Below are positions 22,081 through 34,419 of a DNA stretch of 64,000 bases, one piece after another (the stretch's first letter is position 1; every line of letters starts with the position of its first letter). The notes under the pieces were generated by a model that was given only the letters and a program-made list of their open reading frames with translations, did no database searches and was not told the DNA's origin. This stretch comes from Melastoma dodecandrum. Lineage: Eukaryota; Streptophyta; Magnoliopsida; Myrtales; Melastomataceae. A program made the translations under genes and the position numbers. Location: positions 151,501-215,500 of the forward strand of contig JARUPY010000154.1 in the NCBI GenBank assembly GCA_029817715.1, in the 5' to 3' direction.

Positions 22081-23244
22081 TGGTCGCAGAATTCGCACAC
22101 CGCAAGTATACGGATCGCAACAAGTAATATAGATATGAGTAGAGTTATCGTTCCCACGAGGATAGCAATTAAAATCCTTTAGCATACACAATTGCAATTT
22201 TTATGTAGCCAAGCAAATACGAAAAATTGAGTTTTTAAATCTGAAAATTAAACTAGCAAGAAATAGATATCGAAAAGCAAAGAATCTGAATTCAATAGAC
22301 GGAAAAGCCTAGGATCAAGTATCCCCTCCTTGTTTCGTTAAACCCATTTACTCGTTTATCCCAAATTCATACTAATTCTGTTTACAAACCGGATTCTTAT
22401 GTCCCTAAGTGCCTCTCCCGAGTTTACAAAGGATTATTCTAAACCACCGTAAACCTATATCCCTATAGTGAATTTCGAAGGCTAGAACACATTAAGATTC
22501 AATCCTTTATCGGTTACCTAGAAGTATATCTCCCGATACTACTTACTAGCCAATTCGCTTCCGCGATATTAACCAAGGTTATTTCGTTCCCGTTCTCTCC
22601 TAAAATTCCTCTCCCGAGTTTAAGTTAGGATAACAAATCAATACAATCTGGTGATCAGACAAATTGCATGCATTAAGATCAAACGAAATAAATAAACATC
22701 CAAAGCACGAATTTGTTCTAAAACGAGTTCAGGAAATTCAACTACGCAATTCAGTTCAACATAATCCTAGCAAAGAAAGTTTAGCCGGACATTGTTTTCG
22801 AGACACAATTCAAAGAAACGAAAAGCATCCTAAAACAATAATCTAACTCCCTTCTTCTCCCTCTGGTCAAATCCTCTTGTCGAATCCTTCTCTTCGTCGG
22901 GTCCTCCTCTTCTAGTCTAAGGAACAAAGTCTTATTATAGTCCTAAAGAAATAAAACCTAGAGAATCTCTGAAAATCTGGATAAAATATTTTTTTTCTCT
23001 TCAATTAGTCCTCCTCCCACGTGTAACCTTCAATTCTTTCCCTTTGCCAGAATCTTTGTAGATCTACCGAAATCTTCTTGTTTCCGTTTTTATCTGAAAT
23101 AAACTCAAAATTCGGCAGTATCCCAATTCTCGAGAATAATATAAAATAACAAGAAATAATATAAAATAAGCGCAATATTTTACAAATCTAACAAATCATA
23201 GGTATGAAATTGACATAAATAACTCTACTTTCATAGAGTTATCA
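22081..23244 (-). repeat. 5' LTR of the inner element
   Basis: 1,164 bp; because the element lies on the minus strand, its promoter-bearing LTR is the right-hand one. Open frames inside it (for example at 22664-22846) are not coding. Confidence 0.88.
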
Positions 23245-23580
23245 CTACGCATGATGGACGGAAGAATGTTTATCGGTTTACGAAAGATGGGAGGAAGATT
23301 ACATTGCTACCTTTGGGGTTTAAGCACAAAACTGACCCTCAGAGGATGGGAAATCTCTTGACAATTACTCGATCTGAGTCGGAGTCGATGGGCATATCTC
23401 GCACACTCAATATGCGGACTTGTCGCGCTATTTTCTTTCGGAACCTTCTTGTTATCCGGATCACTCGGGGTCGAGTTCTTTTCAAGTGGAGGAGACTGAT
23501 GTGGAACACGTGGATGACGAGTTTTGTGCTGCTAAGGATCATTCGAAGGGTGCTCGTCGGCAAAAGTCGAAATGAGCGTA
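23245..23580 (+). pseudogene. Remnant of pol, outer Ty3 element
   Basis: Starts with HDGRKNVYRFTKDGRKITLL, which follows directly from the segment left of the inner element. Further right, a frame reading YPDHSGSSSFQVEETDVEHV ends at a TGA about 23574, so the last pol residues overlap the 3' LTR. The polymerase and integrase domains between these two pieces are deleted. Confidence 0.7.
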
Positions 23581-23814
23581 GCTTTTACGTTTGAGCTTCA
23601 AATCGCTATTATAATACGTTTGCAGTCCATTTTAGCCTTTTATTTATTTTTAGTTTTTTATAATTTATTTCATTATTAGTTTCTCATTTCATTTAGTGTT
23701 CAAGACCTTTATATAAGCCCCAAGACATTGTTTAAGCGAATTCAGACTTTTTATTCGAAAATAAACCCAATTTCCTTTCGATAGAAGTACGTTTTTCTTT
23801 TATACGCTTATCCA
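23497..23814 (+). repeat. 3' LTR of the old Ty3 element
   Basis: 318 bp, diverged copy of 16908-17227, with TTTATATAAGCC near 23706 as the TATA-like site. It ends TTATCCA. Confidence 0.8.
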
Positions 23815-24313
23815 CGATCCAACGTCTTGGGAAACACCTTCTGGGCACCTCCATATCGGAAACATGTATGCCCACCGACGGTTGCACAGGCGGGGCAACC
23901 TCCCAGAGAAATACTTACTAGGCCCCACTAAATGGGCCTGGGTTAGGGCCTTCTTGGATATATAACAAGGAACTGAGGCAGGAGGGGGGGGGGGGGGGGG
24001 GGAGGGGGCGTCCGTACAGGGAAAAGAGTCGCGAAATGGCTATAACTCAAACCCCAAAACTTCACTTGGAAACCACAAATTCAGGGGAGCCGCCTCTCAA
24101 AAAAAAACGGGGGGGTTTCTGAAGTACTTTCTTGTTTATTAACAGCAGCAGCTTATTCCCACAAGTTGGTGTTTGTAGCCTTCATCAAAATCAAAAACAC
24201 GCTAAAACACTCAAAGCCCCCAAGTCTCAATAGCCTCTTCCTCTTTATTACTTTTTCGTGTTTTTTGTACTTGACTACAAACATTTTGCTGTCCATCTGC
24301 AAGTCTTTTGGGG
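23815..24313. other. Flank of retroelement and PERK 3' UTR
   Basis: No gene seen. Contains a run of 19 G at 23984-24002. The right part should be the 3' UTR of the PERK gene, which is read leftwards. Confidence 0.45.
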
Positions 24314-26783
24314 TCACGTCTGCCGTCTGGGTGACTCCTGCGAACTCTCGCTCGTGAAGGAGTGACTTCGCTCGTACTCTCCAGTTGCTCCACCGTACTC
24401 GCTGCTCATGCCCACCTGGCTATCCGTCGCCTTCTTCCTCAGACCCCTGAAGCCTTCTCCGTAGGAGCCCATGCTTCCATCGACCGTCAAACTGTCGCCT
24501 TCCTTCACCATCTCATGCAAGTCGTCCAGCGACACGTCTCCCTCGAGCGCCCGCACAATCTTTTGCACCCGAAAGATGCGTTAGTTGAGTCATTCGTTCG
24601 AACCAATGATTGGATTTTGAGCGTCACAGACGAAATGATTGGCTTTACCTGGCTCATCTTGGGTCTCCTCTTGGCTGAGTCACGTATGCAAGCCCCGGCG
24701 CAAGCGACCATGCAAGACATCTGTTGCAAGTCATAGTTACCTTCTAGGCGTGCATCCACCAGGCCCTCGTACTTACCCTGCTCGATTGCCTTCGTGACCA
24801 GGGGCCTTGCCTGCTCGATTTCAAGGAACCGATTCCATGTCATCTTCCTTACGCCACATAACAATTAAGATTAGAAAGGAAGGAATCAATTAGGGATCAT
24901 CATCCATACCCATTCCACCAAACTCTCATCAAAATCAGAGTCGACCGGGCGTTTCCCAGTGATCAGTTCCAGCAACATCACGCCGAATGAGAACATGTCG
25001 GACTTCTCCGTTAACTTCCCGCTTGCTGCATACTCCGGAGCCAAGTAACTGCGAGAAACAATTCAAGTCCGAAACCTCATGCTGGGATCAATATGTTAGA
25101 TATTAGTGTTGTGCCTCAACGGAAAAACAAAATGATGTGTTACCCGAATGTTCCCATGATTCGAGTAGAGACGTGAGTGTGGTTGTCTATGGTAACCTTA
25201 GCCAACCCGAAATCCGAAACCTGAGACAGTAAATCGCGTAGCACTCGTCGCATTCGCGTAAAGAAAAAAAAAACCCCTATTTTTAAAACCAAATATAGCA
25301 GAAAACCCTATTTACCTTGGCCTCGTAAGTGAAGTCGAGAAGGATGTTGGAAGCCTTGATGTCCCTGTGAATGATCGTCGGGTGGCCTGGAAGACAAATT
25401 TAAAAACAAAAAGGGGGAAGGTGGTTATGACTAGTAGAATATAAATAACAAGCAGCAAAGGATGAAATTGATTCCTTAAGCTGGAGGCACACTTACAGTC
25501 TTCATGCAGATAAGCAAGTCCTTTAGCAGCCCCCAACGCTATCCTTTGTCTTGTCGTCCATGTCATTGTCGGAAGACCACTTTCTGTGTCCAAAAACAAC
25601 AATAATGAATTATCAAAGGACTCAAATCCTTATGCCAAATATATATGTTATTTAAGTAAGATATTCCCTTTTCAAAAGAAGAATACATACCATGAAGGTG
25701 ATATTCAAGTGTCTTATTTGGGAGGAACTCATAGACCAGTATCCTCTGGGACTCCCCGATGCAGTATCCGACTAGAGACACGAGGTGACGGTGGTGGACG
25801 CGGCTTATGATCTCGACCTCGGCCTGGAACTCCCTGTCCCCCTGCCTGCTTTCTGATTTTAGGCATTTGACGGCGATCTCCTTCCCACTGGGGAGGATCC
25901 CCCTGTAGACGTACCCGTACCCGCCTTGCCCGACCATGTTTGCATTCGAGAAACCTCCAGTGGCGGCTGCCAGCTCATCATACGTGAATGTGCTCTTGGT
26001 GAAACCAAGGGCGAACGACGGTGGGGGAGGCGGCCGCAGGGGGCCTAGGTTTCCCGAGTAGTCAGAGCTCATCTCACCGCTGCTGATGACGGAAGAGTGT
26101 GGCACACTTAGCATCATTGCTCCTCCCTGATGAGGAGGTATTCGGACAACATGGTCTGTCTTATTCGGGGCAACGTAGGCTTGCCAATTGCCGTATGTTT
26201 GCACATCTTGTTGAGGTCCACTATAATATGCACTGACTGTAGGCCAAAAAAGACAAATAAAAAAGAAAGAAACAGGCATTTGATTCCCTCGTTTAGTAGA
26301 AGATTACACAAGAATCATGAAGGGGATCTTTTGCTTACATTTGGATCCAGTGGAATTGTCCCTGTAGTAATGCATCTGATCACGCTGCTTTCTCTTCTTC
26401 GTTCTAGTGCAAGACACGATGAGCATGATAATCACAATTAGCATCAATGCTGCCCCGACCGCTATTCCAGCAACGAGAGCCACATTGGTGGTAGACAATG
26501 AGGAGGAGCCATCAGATGGGGGTGGAGGGGGAGCTAAGGGTTTCAAATGAGAGGACGAAGTGGGAGGGGGAGGGGGAGGGGGAGGGGGTGGGGGTGGGGG
26601 TGGGGGCACGCCAGAAGAATCGCCACCAGTGTTGTCGGACTGAGGCGGTGGAGGGGACGAGTCAGGAGGTGGAGGAGGGGGTGAAGAGTCGATTGGGGGA
26701 GGCGGTGGGGATTGTTGAAGAGCGGGATCCGGAGGAGGTGGGGATTGTTGAAGAGCAGGATCCGGAGGCGGAGGATTACTCAT
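24314..26783 (-). CDS. PERK: Proline-rich receptor-like kinase (PERK)
   Basis: Eight exons on the minus strand: 26783-26339, 26236-25691, 25583-25497, 25386-25316, 25220-25144, 25048-24910, 24810-24649, 24559-24314; 590 residues. The extracellular part (residues 1-105) is extensin-like, with two copies of [11 protein letters not shown] and a run of 15 prolines. One membrane span follows ([20 protein letters not shown]), then a kinase: [62 protein letters not shown]. It is an RD kinase of the plant cell-wall-sensing PERK family. The tail is Ser/Gly/Glu-rich (YGEGFRGL). All introns are GT-AG and the frame closes exactly. The family is certain; the member number is not assignable. Confidence 0.95.
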
Positions 26784-27427
26784 TGTCGGAGTAGGAGAGG
26801 GAAGACGTTCTAATTCCCTGAGAGAAGTAGCTGCTTATGGATAAACTCCAGGGTTTCTCTCCAAAGATTCATGAGAATCGAAGCCCTGCGGGGAGGGAGG
26901 GGGGGAAGCTAAGAGGGATCCCGAGGTGTAAAAATGTGGAGAACTCAAAAGGTTAATAGGAAAGAAAGATACAGACAGACAGACAGCTCGATTGAAAGAG
27001 ATGGAGGAGCCTCTCCCCTTTTTCTCTTTCTCAATTGTCTCCTACAAATGTGGAGAGAATATGAAACTGTCTGTCCCCCCCATCATCTCCTTGCGTTTTT
27101 CCTTATCAATTCGACAAATCTCATCTCTACTGTCTTAAAACGTTGTCGTCACTATAACCGCCAAAGCCAGCATGACATCCCCTATTTTTGATGCCAACAT
27201 TAACAACCCCCACCTAACAGCATCACCCCCCCCCCCCCCCACCCGGTCCCCTCCAATGTATGTAATTCATAATCTGTCGCACGGGGATCAATCAAAGGGA
27301 AGGCTGGCCCACACTATCTAGGGTTACAAAAATATATACACCTTAGAGAAGTCGCAGAGACAACACAACAGATTAATTGCATTTACCACTTCGACGGATT
27401 TGGCTCACCTGGAGAGAGGGATGGAGG
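26784..27427. other. PERK upstream region
   Basis: Contains the PERK promoter and leader and, on the right, the SWI3D 3' UTR. A run of 15 C lies at 27226-27240. No other gene seen. Confidence 0.45.
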
Positions 27428-30400
27428 TCAACTTCCACCAGTTGAAGTGAACACGAATGAGTTCTGTGGGTTGGGGGAAACATTGCTCATCGTCCTGGAA
27501 ACAGGCGGACGGAGGGAAGGCAAGCTCCCAGCAGCCCTGGGGACCAAATTTGCAAAGTTCACGGCTACCCTGTTAGCGGACAATGTGGGCAGCATCCCTC
27601 GGGGACCAGAGGCAGCGTGTGCGCCTAGCCGAGATGCGATAATCTGCGCCCTCTCTTGGTATAACCTCTGTCTCAATCGGTCAAACTGTTCCCTGACTCT
27701 AGCTATCACATGATCTAGGTCGTTAAAGAAGGCTAGCTTTGCCTCCAGCTTACGCAACTGTTTCATAATAAAAGAACTTCAGTTCAAAGGGGTGGTAAAG
27801 AAAAGGAAGAGAGTATTGAGCAACAGTGACGATTCCTAACCTGTTTATCAATTAAGAACACAGTGAGTCGCCGAATCTGGTCTTCCTCATCTTCTGCCAG
27901 AAATTTAGCTTTAACAGTTGCAGCAGAAAGTGCAGAAGCTGCTGCACATTTTAGTTTATCGATGCTGCCGTTGCATTCTGCTACTGAAGAATCATTCTGA
28001 TCAACTTTCAATGGCTTATCATCATCTGTAAGAAGAAGAGAGCTCATTTTAAACAATATACCAGGGTAATGTCTCTTTGCTGTTGTACAAAAATGGTAAA
28101 CAAAGCATGATACTCACAACCTTATATCAGTAATCAAGTAATAGCATCCAGCAGTTCGGGTGTCATACATAAAGTAATTAAAGAAGCAATTGTAGAAACA
28201 GCAATATATTAAGAATTATAGACAGCATCTGGCCCAATCCTTCTTGATTCCGAGAATATTGTTAAATAAAAGATCGATCAGACAACACACTTTTCATTTC
28301 AACTGATTAACCACTGCTTGGAAAGGAAAAACACTTCCAAAATAGTACACGAGAACATGCCAACAATATTTCTAAGTACAAATTACAGATTCCTGATCTA
28401 ATTCAGCTCCCTATACCACATTATCCATGCATGCATGCATGCAGCGAACACAGAGAGAGTGAGAGAAAAGAAACGTACTCTCTTCATTCGCAGGAAGTGT
28501 AGGCTGAAGATCACCTTTCTCAATAGTGAGAAAATCAGGAACACTTTTTGACTTATCCAGCAGCAGGGAAGACGCTTTGGCCACGGATTTCTCCGGCTGC
28601 ATGAATTTTTTTGATGCAATAGCTTCCTTATTTTTATCATCGCATTCCATGTCATTGCCATTGACTTTTGCATCTTCACCTGAGGCCATTGGGTCAGGTT
28701 TGTGTGGTTGTTGATCCGTTGATTCCAAAGCCAACGGACTTGTAGCCATGTCTACCTCCTTAGATCCAGCACTTGCCTCCCCATCTTTAGCATCCTCTTT
28801 CCGTACACCTAATCCTGAACCACTAGATTGCCCCAAGGAACTTGGTTTGCTATCTTTTGAATTTTCTACCTTTTCAGTTCTCAAATCTGACATTTCTGTG
28901 TCTTCTGCTTTCTCTTCTAAAATAAGGAAGGCATTGCACCGACCATTATCATCATTTGAATGATCCTCATCATCCTTAGACGACTTAGTGATTTCCACCT
29001 TCTGCTTCGCTTCCAACTTATGGAAATCACTGGTGGGTGAGTTGACCATTTCAGGAAAGCACGGTCCATAAGTTATTATCAGACAGGAGCACAAGCAATA
29101 TAATCTAAGACGAAAGAAAATTATCCATCTCTGGACTCTGCATACCTCTGAGAAAGATTTAGCTCCTTTTGATCTGGTGGATCTTCCATGATAAAACAGT
29201 GCTTCATAGCCAAATGGATGCCGGTAGATCCCTCACCAACAGATTTCAAAGAACCACGTATGAAGGCAGATGCAAAATCAGATCCCACCAATTGTGATAA
29301 AAATTCAGCCTGTAATGGTGGAAACGAATCATTTTGAAAGCCACTGAGTGCAGGTGAATGGGTTTCGATATAAGTGAGACACATTGGACAGTTGATAACT
29401 CAGGCAAAAAGAGACCACGAGGATAAATAGAGAACAGCTTTCAACTACCAGCTAAAGGCTAAATTATCTTAACAGGAAAAGGAGAAGTTTAAAATCAAGC
29501 ATCCTGTATGATAGGGCTACAGAAAGGTATTACACTCACCATTGCCATCACGGGATTTCCAGCTTCAGAAAATGAAAGACAACTGTCTGGAGTCGAGGAG
29601 CAACCGATGGCTTCAAATGATTCCCTTAGTGTCTTGACAACGATATTTTCATCCTTTTCTTTAACATCATCCATATTTTCTTGAACTTCCTTCGGGTCGA
29701 AAGCATCTTGGTTTGAAGGTTGTGCATCGGCATTCTGTTCACAAGTGTCCTCTGCATTTGAAGTTTCCATTGGAGATTTCTCAGTTTCACCCCGACAAGT
29801 ATCTGACTTATTTATGGTGCTTTCTGGGATATCGCCAGTTACAGTTACATCATTATCTGAAAAGGTAACATTGCCATCCTTATTAACATCTATGTCATCG
29901 TCACAATCAAGGAAAACATCCTCTATTGGCATCTGAAGAAAGTGCAGCATGCATTGAGCTTTTGTCTTGGTAGCTACATGCTCAGCTATCTCACTCCAGT
30001 TGTCTTGAAAAAGTTCTATAGCTTCAAGGAGGAGAAGTGTCTCCTGATCTGTCCATTTCCCCCCAATTGCACCAGGTGCATCAGCAGGTTCCATCAGAAT
30101 GAAATCTGAGGATGCCATGTTAGAGCTAAATTTCCCACCATTGAAGCAGTCAGTACACAAATCAAAATCTGCCTGCCAAAGATGAACGGCATCAGTACGC
30201 CAGCACGCAGATATTCGTGAATTAAAAGCAAAAGTCATCCTAAGCATGTTAAAGGCAATAATCTACCATGGCTAAGCAGTAGAAAGTGAAAGTAAATGAC
30301 CCCATCATAAAGCCTGAAGCATCTCCTATTTTTAGTACTACTAGATGCCGGAACCAATCATTATCCAGAAGGACTTGTCCAATTATTTAATTCAAGAAAT

Positions 30401-32230
30401 TATCAGTAATTGAACCATATATCCTGAAGGCGATAAACTCCGCCATTTTGAGCAGGAGAATAACTATCCTATCCAACATCCTTTCAAAATATATGTACAG
30501 GGTTAGGATGATAGATGCAAACATCTACAGCCATGGAATCAGAAGGGACAGACCTGTTTCTGACAATGATACCGCTTCCTAGAGCAATCGGTAGAACAGC
30601 TATTACAATGGTACTCCACAGATGGGCCCTCGGCCTTTGACAATTCATCAGCAATGAGTGATTCAGAAAACAACCCAGAGGATACTTGCTGGGTGGATAA
30701 ACTGTCACCGGGAGAAGCTACAGGAGCAGGTTGTATTTTTGCGAATAGATAAAGTTTGTCAATCAATATATCCTTCTTCTCCACTCCTTTACTTTCATTT
30801 CCACCTTTAGTAGCATGGCTCTCTGGGAAGGGGTGAAAATTGATCAAACCCCAATAATCCATGAACTCCAGTACCTCTCGCCTGGCTTCAGAATCGCCCA
30901 CTTGAAGATCCGACAGGTCCTTCAATTCGATCTGTATGTTGGGATTTGAGTGAAATTTTCGCAAAATCATGTTCCGTATATCCATGTACACACCAGGTGT
31001 TCGATTCTCAGTTTTTCCATTGAAAAAGGATGGCAATGAATGCTCCTCAAGAGGGTGAACCTTTGTCCATGAAAACCAACCTATCGAAACAAAAGCATCT
31101 CCAACAAGTCAACATCTGAGCAATACAATACATGGTTCCTTTCAGGGATGCGACTGCAACACTCAGAATGCACACCATGATTCAAGTGCAAACTTTCTCG
31201 CTTTACATTACATGGAATAGAATGTCTCAAACACCTGCCATTTTAACGTGATCAAACATTCTGCCAAACAGGAACTTTGGATTTGGACATGGAAATCAAA
31301 TGCAGGGTATAAAGATCAGCAACTGCTCTACTTTACTTCTACCTTCTACTACCACGGAGAGCTTCCATATTGTGCCCCCTGTCTATATATACTTCAGCAG
31401 GATCAAAGCAACAAAGAAAAGGGTTGCTAAAGTCCATGTAATACCGCCTAAACTTACATGTCCACCATCCTTAAAGTTCAGACCACAGTCCTATATAATT
31501 CCTCTAGTTCCCGGTGTAGCTTCGATTTTGAAAATAAAATTCTAGGAAATCGAACACAACAGCTAAGCCTACCACATGCATTCCTCGGAGAGCTACAATC
31601 ATAGTTGACAGATTTCCACGTCCTTATACTTTGACAGGTAACTAATCTTTATCTACGAAATAACACCAAATCAACACATTCATGCTTATTAAGCTTTGCC
31701 AAGCAACGCATTTCACATTTTGCTAATAATCAAGCGTTTCCTCCAGACAACAGAGAGAATCACAAATATATACCGCAGTGATTGGGAACCACGTGAACAT
31801 TAGCACCGCGGGAGCTAATCCCCTCGAATTCAACCTCGATGGCAGCCTCCAACGCCTCAGCAGCCTTTCTCGCCTCTTCGGCCTCAGCCTTCCTCTCCTC
31901 ATCGGCCTTGACAGCAACGGCGGCAGCGACCTCCTTCGCAGAGAGCCTCTCGCCGCCTTGGCGAGCCCTAGTCAGAGGTCCGTTTTGGATCTGGGAGTGA
32001 GGAGTCACGGAAGATGACTTCTCACGGGTAGCTCGCTTGGAAGGAGCAGGGGAAGAGTAGGAGGGACTGACGGCGTCGCCGTGACCAGATGAGCCGAGGG
32101 ACGCACTAGCCTTGCGCTTGAGAGCACCCGCACGGCGGCGGGTGGAGACGGGTTCGGACGCATGGGGAGGGTCGGAGGACGGCGGAGGTAGGGTTGAGGA
32201 GGAGCCGGAGTCGCGGCGTTTCTCGTCCAT
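27428..32230 (-). CDS. SWI3D: SWI/SNF chromatin remodelling subunit SWI3D
   Basis: Seven exons on the minus strand: 32230-31774, 31080-30554, 30172-29540, 29309-29146, 29029-28479, 28025-27841, 27757-27428; 948 residues. SWI3D is a core scaffold of plant SWI/SNF (BAF-type) nucleosome remodellers in the nucleus. Exon 1 is a basic, Ser/Pro-rich N-terminus. Exon 2 holds the SWIRM domain (NPNIQIELKDLSDLQVGDSE, LEFMDYWGLINFHPFP). A ZZ zinc finger spans exons 2-3 (EYHCNSCSTDCSRKRYHC, DFDLCTDCFNGGKF), and a SANT domain follows (GKWTDQETLLLLEAIELF, EIAEHVATKTKAQCMLHFL). The C-terminus has the SWIRM-associated helical region (SQLVGSDFASA) and a coiled coil (QFDRLRQRLYQERAQIIASRLG). The ZZ finger is what marks SWI3D among its paralogues. 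Frame closes across all junctions. Confidence 0.95.
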
Positions 32231-32780
32231 GGGCAGTGATTGGGTGAGGAAGGGTTTACTCTATTACTGTGAACTCCCCCCCCATCTCTATTGGAGAGGC
32301 CAACGCGTAATAACAAATACTGATGTCAGATGTGACGCAACCCCTCCCCCCGGTGTTTCTTTAGGGCCCATCAAATTCATAGGCCCAATAACGGCCCACA
32401 GTAGAACAAAACAAGGCTTTGAGCAGGCAGAGGAGTAAAAGAATGTCTTTTTTTTTTGTCTTGTAGTAAATATTGGTTAGTTCAATTATAGATAGGCCCA
32501 GCCCAAGCGTGAGGAATGTATGTTATCATGTTTCTTAAAGAAAAAAACAATGCGACATAATTTTTAAGTAAAATAGTAAACCAAATCGATGTTCTCGCTT
32601 CGTCTCCTCGTACTGATTGCTGTAAGATGGCTGACTGATCCTCCCCCACCCCCCAATGTTCTCACTGTTTCTTCTTGATCGCTCCATAAACTTGGTTGAA
32701 ACTCGGAATGTAATAAGCTCGGGGTTGTTTGGACTTTGGTTTGTGACTGATTCATGGAGCTATATGTACGAGGAATATGT
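32231..32780. other. SWI3D upstream region
   Basis: Probable SWI3D promoter and leader. The stretch 32340-32430 is rich in GGCCCA/GGGCCC-type motifs common in promoters of plant housekeeping genes. No separate gene seen. Confidence 0.4.
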
Positions 32781-32799
32781 CCTGAACCTTCCGAGTGAA

Positions 32800-33177
32800 G
32801 AAACGGGGCCACAAAGCCCAGAGACCACGTCCATGGCCAGCTAGATCCATTGATTATGATCTTCTTTGCCTGGCCGACCTCAACGTCGGGAAGACCATGC
32901 CTATCTACTTTCCGAAGAGGGACACATCTTTGTCTCGCCGACTGCTCCACAGGGAGGAGGTCGAGTCCAACCCGATAACCGAGGTCTTCGAGGTCACACC
33001 GGAGGGCATGAACTAGGCCAGGGTGAACACGGTGACAGTGTGTCACATGGACACGTCGCAGTGGAGCAAGAATCATATGTCCTTCCGATAACCGAGCTAG
33101 GGACTGAGCCAGTTTTTCATTACTTCTCCGCCGATAACATTGTCTGTGTTCCTAGTACAGCCAAAAATGTCGAGTGA
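32800..33177 (+). pseudogene. BURP-domain gene relic 1
   Basis: Translations in changing frames give BURP-like pieces: RDHVHGQLDPLIMIFF, then LADLNVGKTMPIYFPKRDTS and LLHREEVESNPIT, then VCHMDTSQWSKNHMSF and PVFHYFSADNIVCVPS. In intact BURP proteins these occur in this order around a C-terminal domain with four Cys-His pairs. Here they lie in at least three frames with a stop at 33014-33016, and the middle of the domain is missing. It is a broken fragment of a cell-wall/vacuolar BURP protein gene. Confidence 0.6.
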
Positions 33178-33761
33178 GACAAAAACTAAACATTTCTTGT
33201 CTGTGGTATGCGTCTTTCCCCTAAAATCAAAGTCGCAGTTTTAAGCCGCGACTTAGTGTGGTAAATAAAGAATTTTCTAAATTACACTCGTATTTAGTCA
33301 ATTTTTTCCTAACCAATTGAAACTTCATTCAAACAATTAAAAAATGGAAATATAATAGTTAATAATATCATTGAACTGGTAGATGTGTAATATGATCAAA
33401 TATGACATCCTTGTAACTGCCAAACATTGTAGATATTACTAGACTTGTAACTCTATCAGAAACAAGCAACTGAAGATGTGTGTCGGTATGTGCGTCGGTA
33501 AATTCACTTTGTGAAAAATTCCGGGCCGGCCTACCCCTCAAAATCTAATTAGCGATAGAGGGAATAACTCGTTTTAGGCTTATATATTAGGCTGAACTCA
33601 CTTATTTTTTCGGAATTTTGGGTTTGCTTTACAACCTTTTCAACACATCCCCTCAAGCTCAAAGCCCATTATAGGTCCAAACTAAACCGACACTCTTTTT
33701 GGGTTGAATCGAACCACATGGGCGAGGGTCTTAATCATTTGATTACCGGGCTCGAATACTA
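33178..33761. other. Intergenic, no gene seen
   Basis: AT-rich sequence without recognisable genes. The right part (from about 33510) may be internal retroelement sequence belonging to the LTR relic that follows. Confidence 0.4.
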
Positions 33762-33990
33762 TGTTAGTAATATCGGACCGGCCCAAATATCAGGCACGAT
33801 ATACAAGTTCAACGGGATTCCATATCGGGGTTGGCGTTCACAACCATTCTATACCTTTGATACCATATTAAAATTGCGTCGGGATCCAAAAAAATTATAT
33901 ACAATTATGTTTCGGGCTCTGATACCAGTGTTGGAATTCGATCCAACCATTTTTTTTCTTCACAACTCGGGATTACTTCGCTTAAAAGTT
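33762..33990 (-). mobile_element. LTR relics related to the one at 6187
   Basis: At 33762 TGTTAGTAATATCGGACCGG matches the start of the LTR at 6187, and the bases to its left are a worn version of the same primer-binding motif. A second, better motif lies at about 33924-33934: on the minus strand it reads TGGTATCAGAGCC, again the initiator-Met primer site. Two damaged retroelement ends, minus orientation, lie in tandem. Boundaries on the right are not defined. Confidence 0.5.
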
Positions 33991-34419
33991 AGCCTATAAG
34001 TGAAGGAATTAACAACCATTATATATCTTTGGCGTCGACGACGTCATTTGTCGACTTTCGGCGATCAATTAGGCGATCCTCCAAACGTAGTACACTCATC
34101 TCTCCAATAATCTTGTATTTTGCATTTATAGTTTGTCAGTGTTGAGTAGCCAATCAACTTTGAAGCTCTTTGATCGTGAAGCTTTGTGTTCGAAAGGTTT
34201 ATTTGTTACTGCTTCTTCTTCTGTTAATAATTGTCGACCTACCAGTTAATGATTGATGTGCTTACTAGTTGTATCTGTTTTGCGATTCTCGCCTGGTTGA
34301 GTGTAACGCGTCACTGGGTAGAATTTCTGTGAAATAGACAGTTTGCATTTTGGATCTATATCCCAAATACTATTGTGTTTGGGATTCATGTTGGATTGAT
34401 TTATTCCCTGATTTTGATG

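Larger units (their letters stand above)
18759..23244 (-). mobile_element. Young non-autonomous Ty3 (Athila/Tat-like) element
   Basis: 4,486 bp inserted in the older element, read right to left. The LTRs (18759-19920 and 22081-23244) start TGG and end TTATCA and look about 98 percent identical. The flanks CTACA (18754-18758) and CTACG (23245-23249) fit a 5-bp target duplication with one later change. The internal region has a tRNA-Asp-type primer site, one long gag-protease frame, and a short G-rich tract next to the 3' LTR (19921-19935). There is no reverse transcriptase or integrase, so it must depend on enzymes from elsewhere. The layout resembles the class called TR-GAG. Confidence 0.9.
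16908..23814 (+). mobile_element. Old Ty3/gypsy retrotransposon, split and truncated
   Basis: Two diverged LTRs (16908-17227 and 23497-23814) flank a decayed gag-protease region. The reverse transcriptase, RNase H and integrase are missing: after the protease-linker sequence the coding remnant jumps to a C-terminal pol tail next to the 3' LTR. A second retroelement (18759-23244) is inserted in the opposite orientation. Joining the two sides at the insertion point restores an uninterrupted reading (FDLGT, then HDGRKNVYRF), which is direct evidence of nesting. No clear target-site duplication was found outside the LTRs (flanks TCATC and CGATC). Confidence 0.88.

Noticed and set aside
22664..22846. 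Small frame in the inner LTR
   Set aside because: It lies wholly within non-coding LTR sequence and is nearly repeated in the other LTR.
26498..26794. Plus-strand Gly/Glu-rich frame of 98 codons
   Set aside because: Shadow of the polyproline-coding PERK exon 1.
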